Assembly: GCF_004331645.1 (NCBI RefSeq)
Contig: NZ_SJSK01000002.1
Span: 1,138,639-1,202,638, forward strand
Reading direction: 5' to 3'
Length of the DNA: 64,000 nt
Origin: Pedobacter frigiditerrae
Lineage (GTDB): Bacteria; Bacteroidota; Bacteroidia; Sphingobacteriales; Sphingobacteriaceae
In this document: in pieces, positions 27,002 through 35,077 of the stretch
How the letters are laid out: the number at the start of each line of letters is the position of its first letter
Numbering within the stretch: the stretch's first letter is position 1
Program-made: the position numbers and the translations under genes
The notes under the pieces: generated by a model
What the model was told of the DNA's origin: nothing
Database searches by the model: none
What the model saw: the letters and a program-made list of their open reading frames with translations, nothing else

Positions 27002-27169
27002 GGCTTACGGAAAATACAACAGATGATTTAAACCCACTCCTTAAGTAGAATCTAAGCAATTGAAACTTTGGTGAAGAGAAACTTTTATTGAATGTGGTTT
27101 CATTGGGTTGGTGAGGTTAAAAAAAAATAGCGTTACATGTTGACGAATGTTGAGATGAACATTAGCAGT

Positions 27170-27202
27170 TGATCAAATTGATATTAATTATCTATTTGAT
27201 CA
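27170..27202. promoter_or_regulatory. inverted repeat in the aldo/keto reductase promoter
   Basis: TGATCAAAT and ATTTGATCA, perfect 9-bp arms separated by 15 bp, 34 bp upstream of the AKR start. A likely operator; the cognate regulator is unknown. Confidence 0.5.
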
Positions 27203-27236
27203 TCATCACTTTAGCTATTGTATAAATTGATAGATT

Positions 27237-28118
27237 ATGGAAAAGACTAAAAATCAAAAAGAAGAAAAAGAAGTAAGCAACATCGATGTTATATACACCT
27301 TCAAATTTAACAATGAATTAGAAGTAAATCGTTTAGGCTATGGAACCATGCAATTAAATGGTGCGGGCGTGTGGGGAGATTCTTCAAATCGCGATCTCGA
27401 CAAACGTGTGCTCCATTCTGCAGTGGAATCTGGCGTCAATTTCATTGATACTGCTGACGCCTACGGTCCTCATACCAATGAATTGCTGGTTAAAGACGCG
27501 GTAGGTGCGTATTATGACAGCATTGTTATCGCAACCAAAGGTGGATTGGAACGAAGTGGTCCGGGTAGATGGCACGTCAACGGCAAGCCGGAGTATATAG
27601 CTCTAGCGATTGAAGGAAGTCTGAAGCGCTTGGATAAACAACGGATCCAGTTATGGCAATTGCACCGTGTTGATCCTAGAATTCCGATCGAAGAAACGCT
27701 GGCGCCCGTTGCCGATGCCGTTAGGGCTGGCAAGATCCAGTACGTGGGACTATCGGAAGTTGATATTAAAGTTATTGAACGCGCAAGAAAGATTGTGCCG
27801 ATCGTGTCGGTGCAAAACCTCTATAACTTGTCTGAGCGCGGTTGGGAGCACATTGTAGACTATACCGCGAAAAATGGCATGGCGTTTATTCCATGGTTCC
27901 CACTCGCATCAGGTCCAGATAAATTGAAGGATAGGCTTGCACATATCGCAAACAAGCATAATGCCACAACTTCACAAATAGCTTTAGCTTGGCTGCTGAA
28001 ACGTTCGCCAAATATCCTCCTTATTCCGGGCACTAGCTCTCTGGCTCATCTTCAGGAAAATATGGAAGCTGTACAGATAAAATTGACGGACCGGGAATTT
28101 GAAATATTATCCAAATAA
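27237..28118 (+). CDS. aldo/keto reductase
   Basis: 293 residues with the AKR catalytic tetrad in order: Asp and Tyr in 'FIDTADAYGPHTNE', Lys in 'IVIATKGGLER', His in 'LWQLHRVDP'. 'IPGTSSLAHLQENMEAV' near the C-terminus is the NADP-phosphate binding signature. The protein starts with a lysine/glutamate-rich 16-residue extension before the first strand. It reduces aldehydes or ketones with NADPH in the cytoplasm. It begins a likely three-gene operon with a SnoaL-like protein and an SDR. Confidence 0.93.
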   Translation: MEKTKNQKEEKEVSNIDVIYTFKFNNELEVNRLGYGTMQLNGAGVWGDSSNRDLDKRVLHSAVESGVNFIDTADAYGPHTNELLVKDAVGAYYDSIVIATKGGLERSGPGRWHVNGKPEYIALAIEGSLKRLDKQRIQLWQLHRVDPRIPIEETLAPVADAVRAGKIQYVGLSEVDIKVIERARKIVPIVSVQNLYNLSERGWEHIVDYTAKNGMAFIPWFPLASGPDKLKDRLAHIANKHNATTSQIALAWLLKRSPNILLIPGTSSLAHLQENMEAVQIKLTDREFEILSK

Positions 28119-28129
28119 AATTATAAACT

Positions 28130-28648
28130 ATGGAAATCAAAGGTGTTTTTAGTTCTAGATATGGCAAGGTATTGGTGATCACCATGCTAAATTTCTTTTT
28201 TTTAACTACAGGCGTTTTACACGCCCAATATAAAAAATCAGCCACAATGGAAAATAAAATATTAATTCAAGAAGGCTTTAATAAATGGGCGAGTGGTACC
28301 GGTAATTTTTTTGACCTGTTAGCAGATGATATACAATGGACAATAACTGGAAGCACTCCGCTATCCAAAACATACGTAAGTAAAAAGCAATTTATGGATG
28401 AGGTAATCATTCCATTAAATGACCGTCTTTCAAAAAAAATTACACCTAAGGTTACCGGACTTTATGCTGATGGTAACATTGTAGTTGCTTTATGGGATGG
28501 CAAGGCAACCGCGGCAGATGGAAAACCTTACAATGCTAGTTATTCGTGGACCATGGAGATTAAGAACAAAAAGATAGTCAGGGTAGTAGCCTTTTTGGAC
28601 GGGATCGAGTTTGCCGATATTATGAGAAGAATCCCAGACCGTAAATAG
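28130..28648 (+). CDS. SnoaL/NTF2-like protein, N-terminal membrane or signal segment
   Basis: 172 residues from the ATG at 28130; a later ATG (28247, MENKILIQEGF) would give a cytoplasmic form without the hydrophobic segment at residues 15-33. The rest is SnoaL-like: 'GFNKWASGTGNFFDLLADDIQWTITGSTPLSKTY', 'VTGLYADGNIVVALWDGKATAADGKPY' and a final 'VRVVAFLDGIEFADIMRRI'. Such proteins are usually cyclases, isomerases or binding proteins. Lies 11 bp after the AKR and 28 bp before the SDR. Confidence 0.78.
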   Translation: MEIKGVFSSRYGKVLVITMLNFFFLTTGVLHAQYKKSATMENKILIQEGFNKWASGTGNFFDLLADDIQWTITGSTPLSKTYVSKKQFMDEVIIPLNDRLSKKITPKVTGLYADGNIVVALWDGKATAADGKPYNASYSWTMEIKNKKIVRVVAFLDGIEFADIMRRIPDRK

Positions 28649-28676
28649 TAACATTCTAAATTTAAAGTTAAAAAAA

Positions 28677-29513
28677 ATGAATGATCAAAAAACATGGTTT
28701 ATCACAGGAGCATCTAGGGGCTTGGGATTAGAAATCACAAAGGCAGTACTGGCTTCGGGTGACAATGTAGTAGCCGGAGCAAGAAACCGGGCGCCAGAAT
28801 TAGAGGAACTTAAGCATGAAAATCTATTTGTAGTAAGTCTGGATGTCACACACGAAGAACAAGTGATAGAAGCTATAGGCCAAGCGATATCAAAATTTGG
28901 TAAAATTGATGTCCTGCTGAACAATGCGGGATTCGGTTTATTAGCGGCCGTGGAAGAAGCATCAGATAAAGAGATCCGTCACATGTATGACACTAACGTG
29001 TTTGGCACTTTAAACGTGATCCGTCACACGCTGCCTCATTTACGCAATCAGCGCAGTGGGCACATTATCAATATATCTTCTGTTGGAGGTCTATCCGGGT
29101 CAGCCGGTTGGGGTTTATATAATTCGACGAAATTTGCAGTGGAAGGTTTTAGTGAAGCGCTTTCCAAAGAGCTGACCCCCTTAAATATTCATGTTACAGC
29201 AGTTGAACCTGGTTATTTCCGTACGAACTTTTTGGATGGATCTTCATTAAATACCATTTCCAATATTATTGATGACTACGAAGACACTGTGGGAAAAATG
29301 CGTTCAAGAGCGGTAATGGTTAATAAAATGCAGCCTGGTGATCCTAAAAAACTGGCTGATGCGCTGATACAAATTGTGTATAGCCAAAAACCTCCTTTGC
29401 ATCTTCCTTTGGGTAAAGATGCATTAGAGAGTTACCAAACTAAAACTGCCAATTTCGCAAATGATATTGAAGCATGGAAGGATGTAATTACCGGAACTGA
29501 TCACTCATCATGA
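28677..29513 (+). CDS. SDR family oxidoreductase
   Basis: 278 residues. TGASRGLG, 'LNNAGFG', serine in 'INISSVGG', YNSTK, and the PPLHLPLGKDA C-terminal motif place it in the same subgroup as 14560 and 18442. Last gene of the AKR-SnoaL-SDR operon. Confidence 0.92.
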   Translation: MNDQKTWFITGASRGLGLEITKAVLASGDNVVAGARNRAPELEELKHENLFVVSLDVTHEEQVIEAIGQAISKFGKIDVLLNNAGFGLLAAVEEASDKEIRHMYDTNVFGTLNVIRHTLPHLRNQRSGHIINISSVGGLSGSAGWGLYNSTKFAVEGFSEALSKELTPLNIHVTAVEPGYFRTNFLDGSSLNTISNIIDDYEDTVGKMRSRAVMVNKMQPGDPKKLADALIQIVYSQKPPLHLPLGKDALESYQTKTANFANDIEAWKDVITGTDHSS

Positions 29514-30097
29514 TTTATAAGTTTATAAAAAATCTGGTATAAGCGAATTAAAAATATACCTTTTGATAAAGAGCGGGATAGTTGTAAATAAATATTCACA
29601 GCTATATGAAGAATTTCAATCTGGAAACAAGATTACTGATTGCGAGGCTATACTCATCTAAATCTGAATTGACTATTTTCTTGGTAAATGGGTCGTTAAT
29701 TAGAAATTCACTCTTGTTTTCTGGATGTTTCTTTAACTATTTGCCACACAAGAAATGTGAAGTGTCGATAAATCTAGTTTGACTTTTATGGCATACCCAG
29801 ATTTTTAGATTGTAGGAAATACCATTTTTGTAATAGTGTACGAAACCTTTTTTGCCGCTTGATGCAAAACTTCCTGTTATACAAACAAAGCCCCAGTCTA
29901 TGGTATAAATGGGGCCTTTTCGCGATTTTTAGAATTGAAAATCTGACCTCTGGAGCCTATTTACTTTTCTAGAAACCCCACTTGATGACCTTAAGAGAAT
30001 TGCAAGGATTGATGAATATTATTTAGAATAATGGGATAATATAAATCATTTATTGAAAAACCAACAATAATTAGGTTGGATTTCATCGCGAAATCTA
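29514..30097. other. 584-bp spacer with hairpin and repeat
   Basis: No gene. It contains a GC-rich hairpin (AAGCCCC ... GGGGCCTTTT, 29888-29918) that looks like an orphan + strand terminator about 375 bp after the SDR, and copy B of the 82-bp repeat. The rest is AT-rich with scattered stops, consistent with a decayed gene. Confidence 0.55.
29949..30031 (+). repeat. dispersed 82-bp repeat, copy B
   Basis: Aligns with 2861-2942 across its length (ctggagcctatttacttttctagaaa ..., cttgatgacc, gaattgcaaggattgatgaat), about three quarters of the bases matching by eye. It ends at a stop-like aat/taat. Confidence 0.6.
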
Positions 30098-30352
30098 TTA
30101 GTTATTTTCTTTAATAATGTTTTCTCGGATTTGTAAAAGATAAATACTTAACTCACCAATGTCTTGCTTTTCTTTTAACCACTCGTATTCGTAAGTTAAA
30201 CTATAAGTTTTACCAAATCCATATTTGCCCATGATTGTAATGCTAATTGGTTCTCCCTCGAGATTTGCTCCGTTTCTAATAACTTCGAGATCATTTAAAG
30301 TAGTATTTAAATTGAATTCGATTAATTCCTTAATTTGGTTATATCTGATCAT
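30098..30352 (-). CDS. small hypothetical protein
   Basis: 84 residues, not recognised. It begins 'MIRYNQIKELIEFNLNTTL', has a possible beta hairpin 'GEPISITIMGKYGFGKTYSLTYEYEWL' and an acidic-to-basic C-terminal helix. The 'GKYGFGKT' string is too degenerate and too short in context to be a P-loop ATPase. Flanked by gene-free spacers on both sides; it could be a remnant. Confidence 0.45.
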   Translation of the reverse strand: MIRYNQIKELIEFNLNTTLNDLEVIRNGANLEGEPISITIMGKYGFGKTYSLTYEYEWLKEKQDIGELSIYLLQIRENIIKENN

Positions 30353-30766
30353 ATAATGCTAATTTATTCTTAAAAAAAATACTAAGGGCTCGTAATTTCA
30401 ACGGCTTTAACAAAACCACCTAATAACGAGTTTTGATCGTAAATAACCATTCGAGGACTTCAGAGTCAAAGGCACGAATCTTTCAGAAGAGGAAGTAGAA
30501 AAATATATTGATTTAATTTATTTCTTTTCAAATCAGGCATTTAATCTATAAAATGCTAGTAAAACTTGCAGTCCTGTCGAATTTGACAGGATCGAACCAA
30601 AAAAAGCTGAGCATATAAACTATAATCTATTCGCTAAGAAGGTGTTAGTGAAGCAACTTTGAGTTTTTTAGACGCTTTGCACAGTATGGGTGCGGACACT
30701 GGGCTCTAACCAAAAATCGGCCTCTATTTACGCTATGCAACGATTTGAAAATCAGCTGAAAAAGAA

Positions 30767-30794
30767 ATGCCCTTCACGATATCGTGAATGGCAT
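30767..30794. repeat. 28-bp near-perfect palindrome
   Basis: Arms of 14 bp (ATGCCCTTCACGAT and ATCGTGAATGGCAT) match at 13 of 14 positions with no loop. It directly precedes copy C of the 82-bp repeat by 5 bp. No T-run follows, so it is not an obvious terminator; it could be a recombination or protein-binding site. Confidence 0.6.
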
Positions 30795-30799
30795 TGGCT

Positions 30800-30883
30800 C
30801 CCGAGGCTGTGTACTTTTCTAACAATCTACTGGACGATTTTACTAGAATTTCATAAATAGATGGAGATTCTTTGAAATAAAAT
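30800..30883 (+). repeat. dispersed 82-bp repeat, copy C
   Basis: Closest to copy A: ccgaggctgtgtacttttct is nearly identical to its first 20 bases. Later in-frame codons are mutated to stops, so the open frame of copy A is lost. Confidence 0.6.
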
Positions 30884-30917
30884 AATGATTACATTTTAAA
30901 TTTGCATCCGGAGGCAA

Positions 30918-31448
30918 TTATTTAGATTCGGCGATAATGTATTTGCTGGCAATCAATAAAAAAAGCGTACGATCTGCCTTAGCCTCTTCGTAGTTTTCCT
31001 TTAAAAGGTTTGCGATCTGCTTGTTCTTTATCTTAACTGCAGCCATCTGGAGAATTTGGAAAGAGGCCATTTCAACACTCTCTATATTCTGTAAGTAGAA
31101 AAGTATAGACAGATCTCGAAGTTCTCTATCTTTTCCCTGTTGCTGGATAGCCGAGAAAGCATCTTCTACTAGACCAGTAAGACCTTTCGCATTGCAATCT
31201 GAATAGGTAGAATCCAAAATGGTATAGATCATTTCCATTCTGGATATTTCATTCTCCACATGATTTATGGTTTCTAAAATTGCCGATTTCAGATCAGCAA
31301 AGTGTGCCTGCTCTAATAGCTGGGGAAGTCGAGTGATCAAATGGATCTTGGCACAATAGATCTTATCTAAATGGCCAATAAAAAACGTTTTCAGCTTTTC
31401 ACCATCAAAGTTGATGCGTTCGCTATCATGATTGTTTGTTTGGTGCAT
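30918..31448 (-). CDS. ferritin-like DUF892 (YciE/YciF-type) protein
   Basis: 176 residues, four-helix-bundle pattern. 'LKTFFIGHLDKIYCAKIHLITRLPQLLEQAHFADLKSAI' opens the DUF892 domain, with the paired 'NHVENEISRMEMIY' and 'NIESVEMASFQILQMAA' helices supplying E and H residues at metal-ligand positions. Members are stress-induced ferritin-like proteins in the cytoplasm. It is 6 bp downstream of the response regulator, so both form one transcript. Confidence 0.85.
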   Translation of the reverse strand: MHQTNNHDSERINFDGEKLKTFFIGHLDKIYCAKIHLITRLPQLLEQAHFADLKSAILETINHVENEISRMEMIYTILDSTYSDCNAKGLTGLVEDAFSAIQQQGKDRELRDLSILFYLQNIESVEMASFQILQMAAVKIKNKQIANLLKENYEEAKADRTLFLLIASKYIIAESK

Positions 31449-31454
31449 GTTGAT

Positions 31455-31820
31455 TTAATATTTTATCATTTCCCTAACCTTTTCAGTCAGCCCCATAATG
31501 TCGAATGGTTTGGTAAGGTATCCATTGGCTCCACAGCTACTGGCAATCATTGCAAGATTTTTTTCTGCCGATAATAGCAAAACTGGTAAATGACTGGTCA
31601 CGGTGAAAGCCTTTAATTCAGCACAAATCTGTGCCCCAGTCTTTTCACATCCGCTAATACGGACATCAAGCAGTACAATATCCGGATGCAATAAGCCTAT
31701 TTCATCAGCGGACATTCCATTTCGCTTAGAAACGATATCGTAACCTTCATCCTGGAAAATAATATTGAGTATTTCCAGAATATCTGGGTCATCCTCTATA
31801 ATCAGTATACGTTTGGTCAT
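31455..31820 (-). CDS. single-domain response regulator
   Basis: I choose the ATG at 31820 (MTKRILIIEDDPDIL), giving 121 residues, a bare receiver domain; the frame extends 13 codons upstream but they look non-coding. Acidic pocket EDD at 8-10, phosphoacceptor Asp in 'PDIVLLDVRISG' (about residue 53), 'LLLSAEK' with the conserved S, and Lys in 'GYLTKPFDI'. There is no output domain; CheY-like signalling by protein contact. Upstream of the DUF892 gene in a two-gene operon. No histidine kinase adjoins. Confidence 0.92.
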   Translation of the reverse strand: MTKRILIIEDDPDILEILNIIFQDEGYDIVSKRNGMSADEIGLLHPDIVLLDVRISGCEKTGAQICAELKAFTVTSHLPVLLLSAEKNLAMIASSCGANGYLTKPFDIMGLTEKVREMIKY

Positions 31821-31964
31821 GTAGATAATAAAACGGAAACTTGCTATCAAACACGGCAAAGTCTAAATTGTTTAGTAGATTTTTTTGAGCCGCCTAATCT
31901 AATTGAATAAATTAAAGGCAATGGATTTATTTTTATCATTCCACATATAAAGGACAAATGAACC

Positions 31965-32060
31965 ATTTGGCTGATTTTTGTCAGGATGTCCATAAGACTA
32001 AAGACTAACAAATTGATTGACAAAGACTTAATGCCCGACTGGTGAAATGCAACATTCTTC
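31965..32060 (+). repeat. dispersed repeat family 2, copy 1
   Basis: Matches 36963-37058: shared blocks are atttggctgatttttgtca at the left, attgattaacaa in the middle and gtgaaatgcaa-attct at the right, with similar spacing. Non-coding in all frames. Confidence 0.6.
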
Positions 32061-32081
32061 GAAAAATGATATTATTAAACG

Positions 32082-32165
32082 CCTCGAACCTATTTAGTTT
32101 TAAAGAAGCCTCTTGATGGCCTCACCAAAATTTCAAGAATTGATAAAGACAATTTGTGATAGTAT
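32082..32165 (+). repeat. dispersed 82-bp repeat, copy D
   Basis: Most diverged copy (cctcgaacctatttagtttt ..., cttgatggcctcaccaaaatttcaagaattgataaagac). It lies 21 bp after copy 1 of repeat family 2, suggesting both come from one decayed element. Confidence 0.5.
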
Positions 32166-32240
32166 TGATGATTATAGTGAAACAGTCTTTTTCTCCTTAT
32201 GACGTTAATGTCAATATCCTCTACAAATTATGTATATAAG

Positions 32241-32256
32241 CAGCAATATATTGCTG
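32241..32256. promoter_or_regulatory. 16-bp perfect palindrome
   Basis: CAGCAATATATTGCTG, about 190 bp upstream of the ABM-like gene at 32445, in an otherwise gene-free stretch (31860-32444). Possible operator; no regulator assigned. Confidence 0.45.
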
Positions 32257-32444
32257 AATTTACAAAAAGTATGGCAAAATTAATTGCATAGTGGAATACT
32301 AAGATCCAACAAGATCTAATTCAGCTTTCACACCATAAAATATAGTCAAATCAATTACCAACAAAACTTTGGACTCAAACGCGTTGAATTTTAATATTAT
32401 ATTTAATAATAAAATAAATAATCACGAACAAAAAAGCAAACTAC

Positions 32445-32759
32445 GTGGTTCATACCACATACACGATTCATCCTGACGATAAACAGATCTTTATCGATGC
32501 GGTTAAAGAACATATTTTATTGACGAGAGAAGTTGACGGAAACGTTTATTACCATTTTTCTTGGGATATGATCGATCCATATACCTGCGTACTAGCGGAA
32601 GGATGGGTAGATCAAGAGGTTATTGACAAACAGCTTACTAGTGCAGTTTTCCAAAAAGCATTAAAAGCAGTAATGGATAACGTTCGCATTTTGGATAGAC
32701 AAGGAACACTTTATACTGTTTCAGCGGAGACAGACATTATTCCAGAGGTAGCTGAGTAA
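32445..32759 (+). CDS. ABM-domain / quinol monooxygenase-like protein
   Basis: 104 residues from a GTG start. 'VVHTTYTIHPDDKQIFIDAVKEHILLTREVDGNVYYHFSWDMIDPYTCVLAEGWVDQEVIDKQL' has the strand-helix-strand ABM pattern, followed by 'FQKALKAV'. No ATG exists in frame for about 40 codons upstream, although the frame stays open and looks coding for at least three more codons (Lys-Ala-Asn-Tyr), so the true start may be a rare codon or the start codon may have been lost. A strong terminator follows. Confidence 0.78.
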   Translation: MVHTTYTIHPDDKQIFIDAVKEHILLTREVDGNVYYHFSWDMIDPYTCVLAEGWVDQEVIDKQLTSAVFQKALKAVMDNVRILDRQGTLYTVSAETDIIPEVAE

Positions 32760-32768
32760 GGCAATAAA

Positions 32769-32794
32769 GGGCAGAAATGATCTGCCTTTTTTTT
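32769..32794 (+). terminator. Rho-independent terminator
   Basis: GGCAGA-AATGA-TCTGCC followed by eight T, 10 bp after the stop of the ABM-like gene. Confidence 0.88.
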
Positions 32795-33221
32795 CCCGCT
32801 TATAATCATTTCGTTACCACTACATTTATCCAGCCAAATCACCATATGCCGATTTAGTTTAAGAATCCACGTACAGTCAAATAATTGTTTGTCTTGTGAC
32901 AGCACAGCTACCATTTTTCATTTCAAAAAATCAAGTTAAATAAATATGCGCTGAGTTATATGGTTTCAGTATTACTTATATCGTCCAAATATATTTAAGG
33001 CATTTCCCAGAAAGCAAATCGATTATCGGACACCGAGGTATAGCAATGACCAGTACCATAATCGCTGAAGAGGATTTTGTTGTAGTTAAAAGAAACAAAT
33101 ATAGCAGAATTGAAGCTGATATTTATGCTGTAAACGATTAATTAATATCATTATGGTAATTTGATGATTATATTTGATTTCATGTACAGGTCTTTTTTTT
33201 AACTTTGACTTTTTTTTAAGC
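32795..33221. other. 427-bp spacer
   Basis: Contains the SnoaL-like fragment at 33001-33141 and the promoter region of the Crp/Fnr gene. No intact gene. Confidence 0.5.
33001..33141 (+). pseudogene. possible SnoaL/NTF2 C-terminal fragment
   Basis: A frame of 46 codons ending in TAA at 33139 reads 'HFPESKSIIGHRGIAMTSTI' then 'IAEEDFVVVKRNKYSRIEADIYAVND'. The pattern H-F-P-x-S-x-x-x-I and A-E-x-D-x-V-V-V followed by x-x-D-I-Y resembles the second half of SnoaL-like proteins. No start or N-terminal half is present, so I call it a remnant. Family assignment is tentative. Confidence 0.4.
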
Positions 33222-33803
33222 ATGTTTGAAATATTTCGAAAGTATCTAGAGGAAAAGGTGGCAATTTCAGACAGCGATTATGCCTTTATTAAATCTGTCA
33301 GTGTCATAAAACGCCTAAGGAAACATCAATTATTGCTTAATGCAGATGATAGATGGAGCTCACATGCTTTTGTTTGTGAGGGCCTGCTTCGTAAATTTAG
33401 CATAGATGAAAAAGGCTCTGAGCACACAGTTTACTTCGCTTTCGAAAACTGGTGGGTGGGGGACCGCGAAAGCCTGATGAATAATCTGCCTTCAAAATAT
33501 TATATCGAGGCTATAGAGGACTCTGTAGTATTGCTTATCCATGATGAAAATTTTCAGGAGATCTTCAGGAAGGTTCCACAGATTAAGGATTTAGTTAATA
33601 CGATATTGCAGAGGAGCCTAAATGCTGCACACGAACGAATCAACGCTACATTTAAATCTACTGCCGAAGAAAAGTATAAGCATTTTTTGAAATCCTCACC
33701 AAATCTTGCAAATAGGGTTCCTCTACATATGCTGGCGTCTTATCTTGGCATTACTCCCGAAACATTGAGCCGCATCCGAAAGCAGATTGCCAAGACAAAG
33801 TAA
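33222..33803 (+). CDS. Crp/Fnr-family transcriptional regulator
   Basis: The ATG at 33222 (MFEIFRKYLEEKV) gives 193 residues; the 16 codons before it are phenylalanine-rich and not coding in appearance. The N-terminal cyclic-nucleotide-binding-like beta roll includes 'KHQLLLNADDRWSSHAFVCEGLLRKFSI' and 'WWVGDRESLMNNLPSKYYIEAIEDSVVLLI'. The C-terminal winged helix is short ('VPLHMLASYLGITPETLSRIRKQIA'). No FNR-type cysteine cluster, so an effector-binding rather than oxygen-sensing member. Transcribed towards the SDR at 33913, its likely target. Confidence 0.9.
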   Translation: MFEIFRKYLEEKVAISDSDYAFIKSVSVIKRLRKHQLLLNADDRWSSHAFVCEGLLRKFSIDEKGSEHTVYFAFENWWVGDRESLMNNLPSKYYIEAIEDSVVLLIHDENFQEIFRKVPQIKDLVNTILQRSLNAAHERINATFKSTAEEKYKHFLKSSPNLANRVPLHMLASYLGITPETLSRIRKQIAKTK

Positions 33804-33912
33804 TTGGTTATCGATCGGGTCTGCCTTTACTGACTTGATATTTATCAATTTTCTTTTTATCAAATGTCAAGCAGGGAGATGCAACGAATCCGGATATTTG
33901 TTTAAAAAAAAC

Positions 33913-34767
33913 ATGTCAAAAGTAATTGTAATAACAGGAACAAGTACAGGGTTCGGAAAACTTACCGCCCTGACACTTGCAGCGGATGGGCACGCAGTAA
34001 TTGCGACCATGCGCAATACAGACGGCAAGAATAAGCTCGTGGCCGATAAATTATCGAATATTGATAATATTGAAGTGGTGGACATGGATGTTGCAAGTGA
34101 GCCATCCGTAACTGATGCATTTGAGTATATCTTGAAAAAATACGGCAATGTGGATGTATTGATTAATAATGCTGCGGTAACCGGCTTCGGTATTGCTGAG
34201 GCTTATTCAATCGAGAGTTATAAGAATATGTTCGATATCAATTTTTACGGACCTATCCGTGCTTATCAGGCTGTATTGCCGTCGATGAGAAGTGCAAAGC
34301 AAGGATTGGTTATCAATCTTTCAACAGGAGCTAGCGGCTTTTCCGTACCATATATGGTGCCATATATGGCATCAAAATTTGCACTAGAAACCTTTATCGA
34401 GGGTATCGATTCTGAATTACGTGATTTTGGAATTGAAAACGTCTCTATCCCATGTGGTGTGTATCCAACAGGTATGGGAGAAAAGGGTGGATTTAACGCA
34501 GATAGAGAAGAAATTACCTTAGCGTACCCTGATTTTGGACAAAGAATTGGCGATTTGGGCAAAGCTTTTTATTCGAAGGTTGAAGAGTTTAAGATGGATC
34601 CACAGACTATAGCAAACGGCATAAAATCCTTGATTGATATGGAAAAAGGGACTCGTCCGCTGAGATACCCACTAGATGCAATCGCGCAAGGAACAGATGT
34701 TGAGTTTATTACCGCAAAAAGAAAGATCAAAAGGAAATGGGCGTCTAAATATGGAATAGATATTTAA
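33913..34767 (+). CDS. SDR family oxidoreductase
   Basis: 284 residues from the ATG at 33913 (MSKVIVITGTSTGFG); a frame continues upstream across the end of the crp-like gene but that part is non-coding. TGTSTGFG is the cofactor turn, 'LINNAAVTGFG' replaces NNAG with NNAA, and YMASK carries the catalytic Tyr/Lys. The tail 'ITAKRKIKRKWASKYGIDI' is unusually basic. About 110 bp after the Crp/Fnr gene; terminator-like repeat downstream. Confidence 0.9.
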   Translation: MSKVIVITGTSTGFGKLTALTLAADGHAVIATMRNTDGKNKLVADKLSNIDNIEVVDMDVASEPSVTDAFEYILKKYGNVDVLINNAAVTGFGIAEAYSIESYKNMFDINFYGPIRAYQAVLPSMRSAKQGLVINLSTGASGFSVPYMVPYMASKFALETFIEGIDSELRDFGIENVSIPCGVYPTGMGEKGGFNADREEITLAYPDFGQRIGDLGKAFYSKVEEFKMDPQTIANGIKSLIDMEKGTRPLRYPLDAIAQGTDVEFITAKRKIKRKWASKYGIDI

Positions 34768-35077
34768 TTTTTAATTTATTCTTAATGTAGGTATATCCGA
34801 TAATCATCAACCTCTCCTTCATCCGGGATATATCTACATTTTTGGACATGGTTGGTTATCCGAAAAGTGTGTCTCACCCTATAATTACTTGTTGTTGGTC
34901 TTGTACGATTTCACCTCACAATAGTCTTATCTGCCAAAAACTGTAAAATTTTGGATAAAATGTTAATTATGAATGAAAAAGAAGTAATTACAAGATTTGA
35001 TTGCCCTAGAAACATAAGGAGAGCCGATGGATAGTGTGGCCTAACAGAGATTTCAAACGAAAAGCAGCTATGATATT
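34768..35077. other. 310-bp spacer
   Basis: Apart from the stem-loop at 34785-34839 I see nothing supported; no open frame resembles a gene. Confidence 0.55.
34785..34839 (+). terminator. terminator-like stem-loop
   Basis: ATGTAGGTATATCC pairs with GGGATATATCTACAT (one bulge) around a 26-nt loop, followed by TTTTTGG, 18 bp after the SDR stop. Confidence 0.6.

Larger units (their letters stand above)
30353..30917. other. 565-bp spacer with gene debris
   Basis: A 34-codon frame around 30452-30553 (+ strand, ending LSEEEVEKYIDLIYFF-SNQAFNL, stop) looks like the end of a lost gene. A hairpin GTCCTGTC/GACAGGATC lies at about 30571-30592. A 28-bp near-perfect palindrome (30767-30794) and repeat copy C follow. 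Confidence 0.5.

Noticed and set aside
30098..30352. P-loop ATPase from 'GKYGFGKT'
   Set aside because: Too short, no Walker B and wrong context; kept as a hypothetical protein only.
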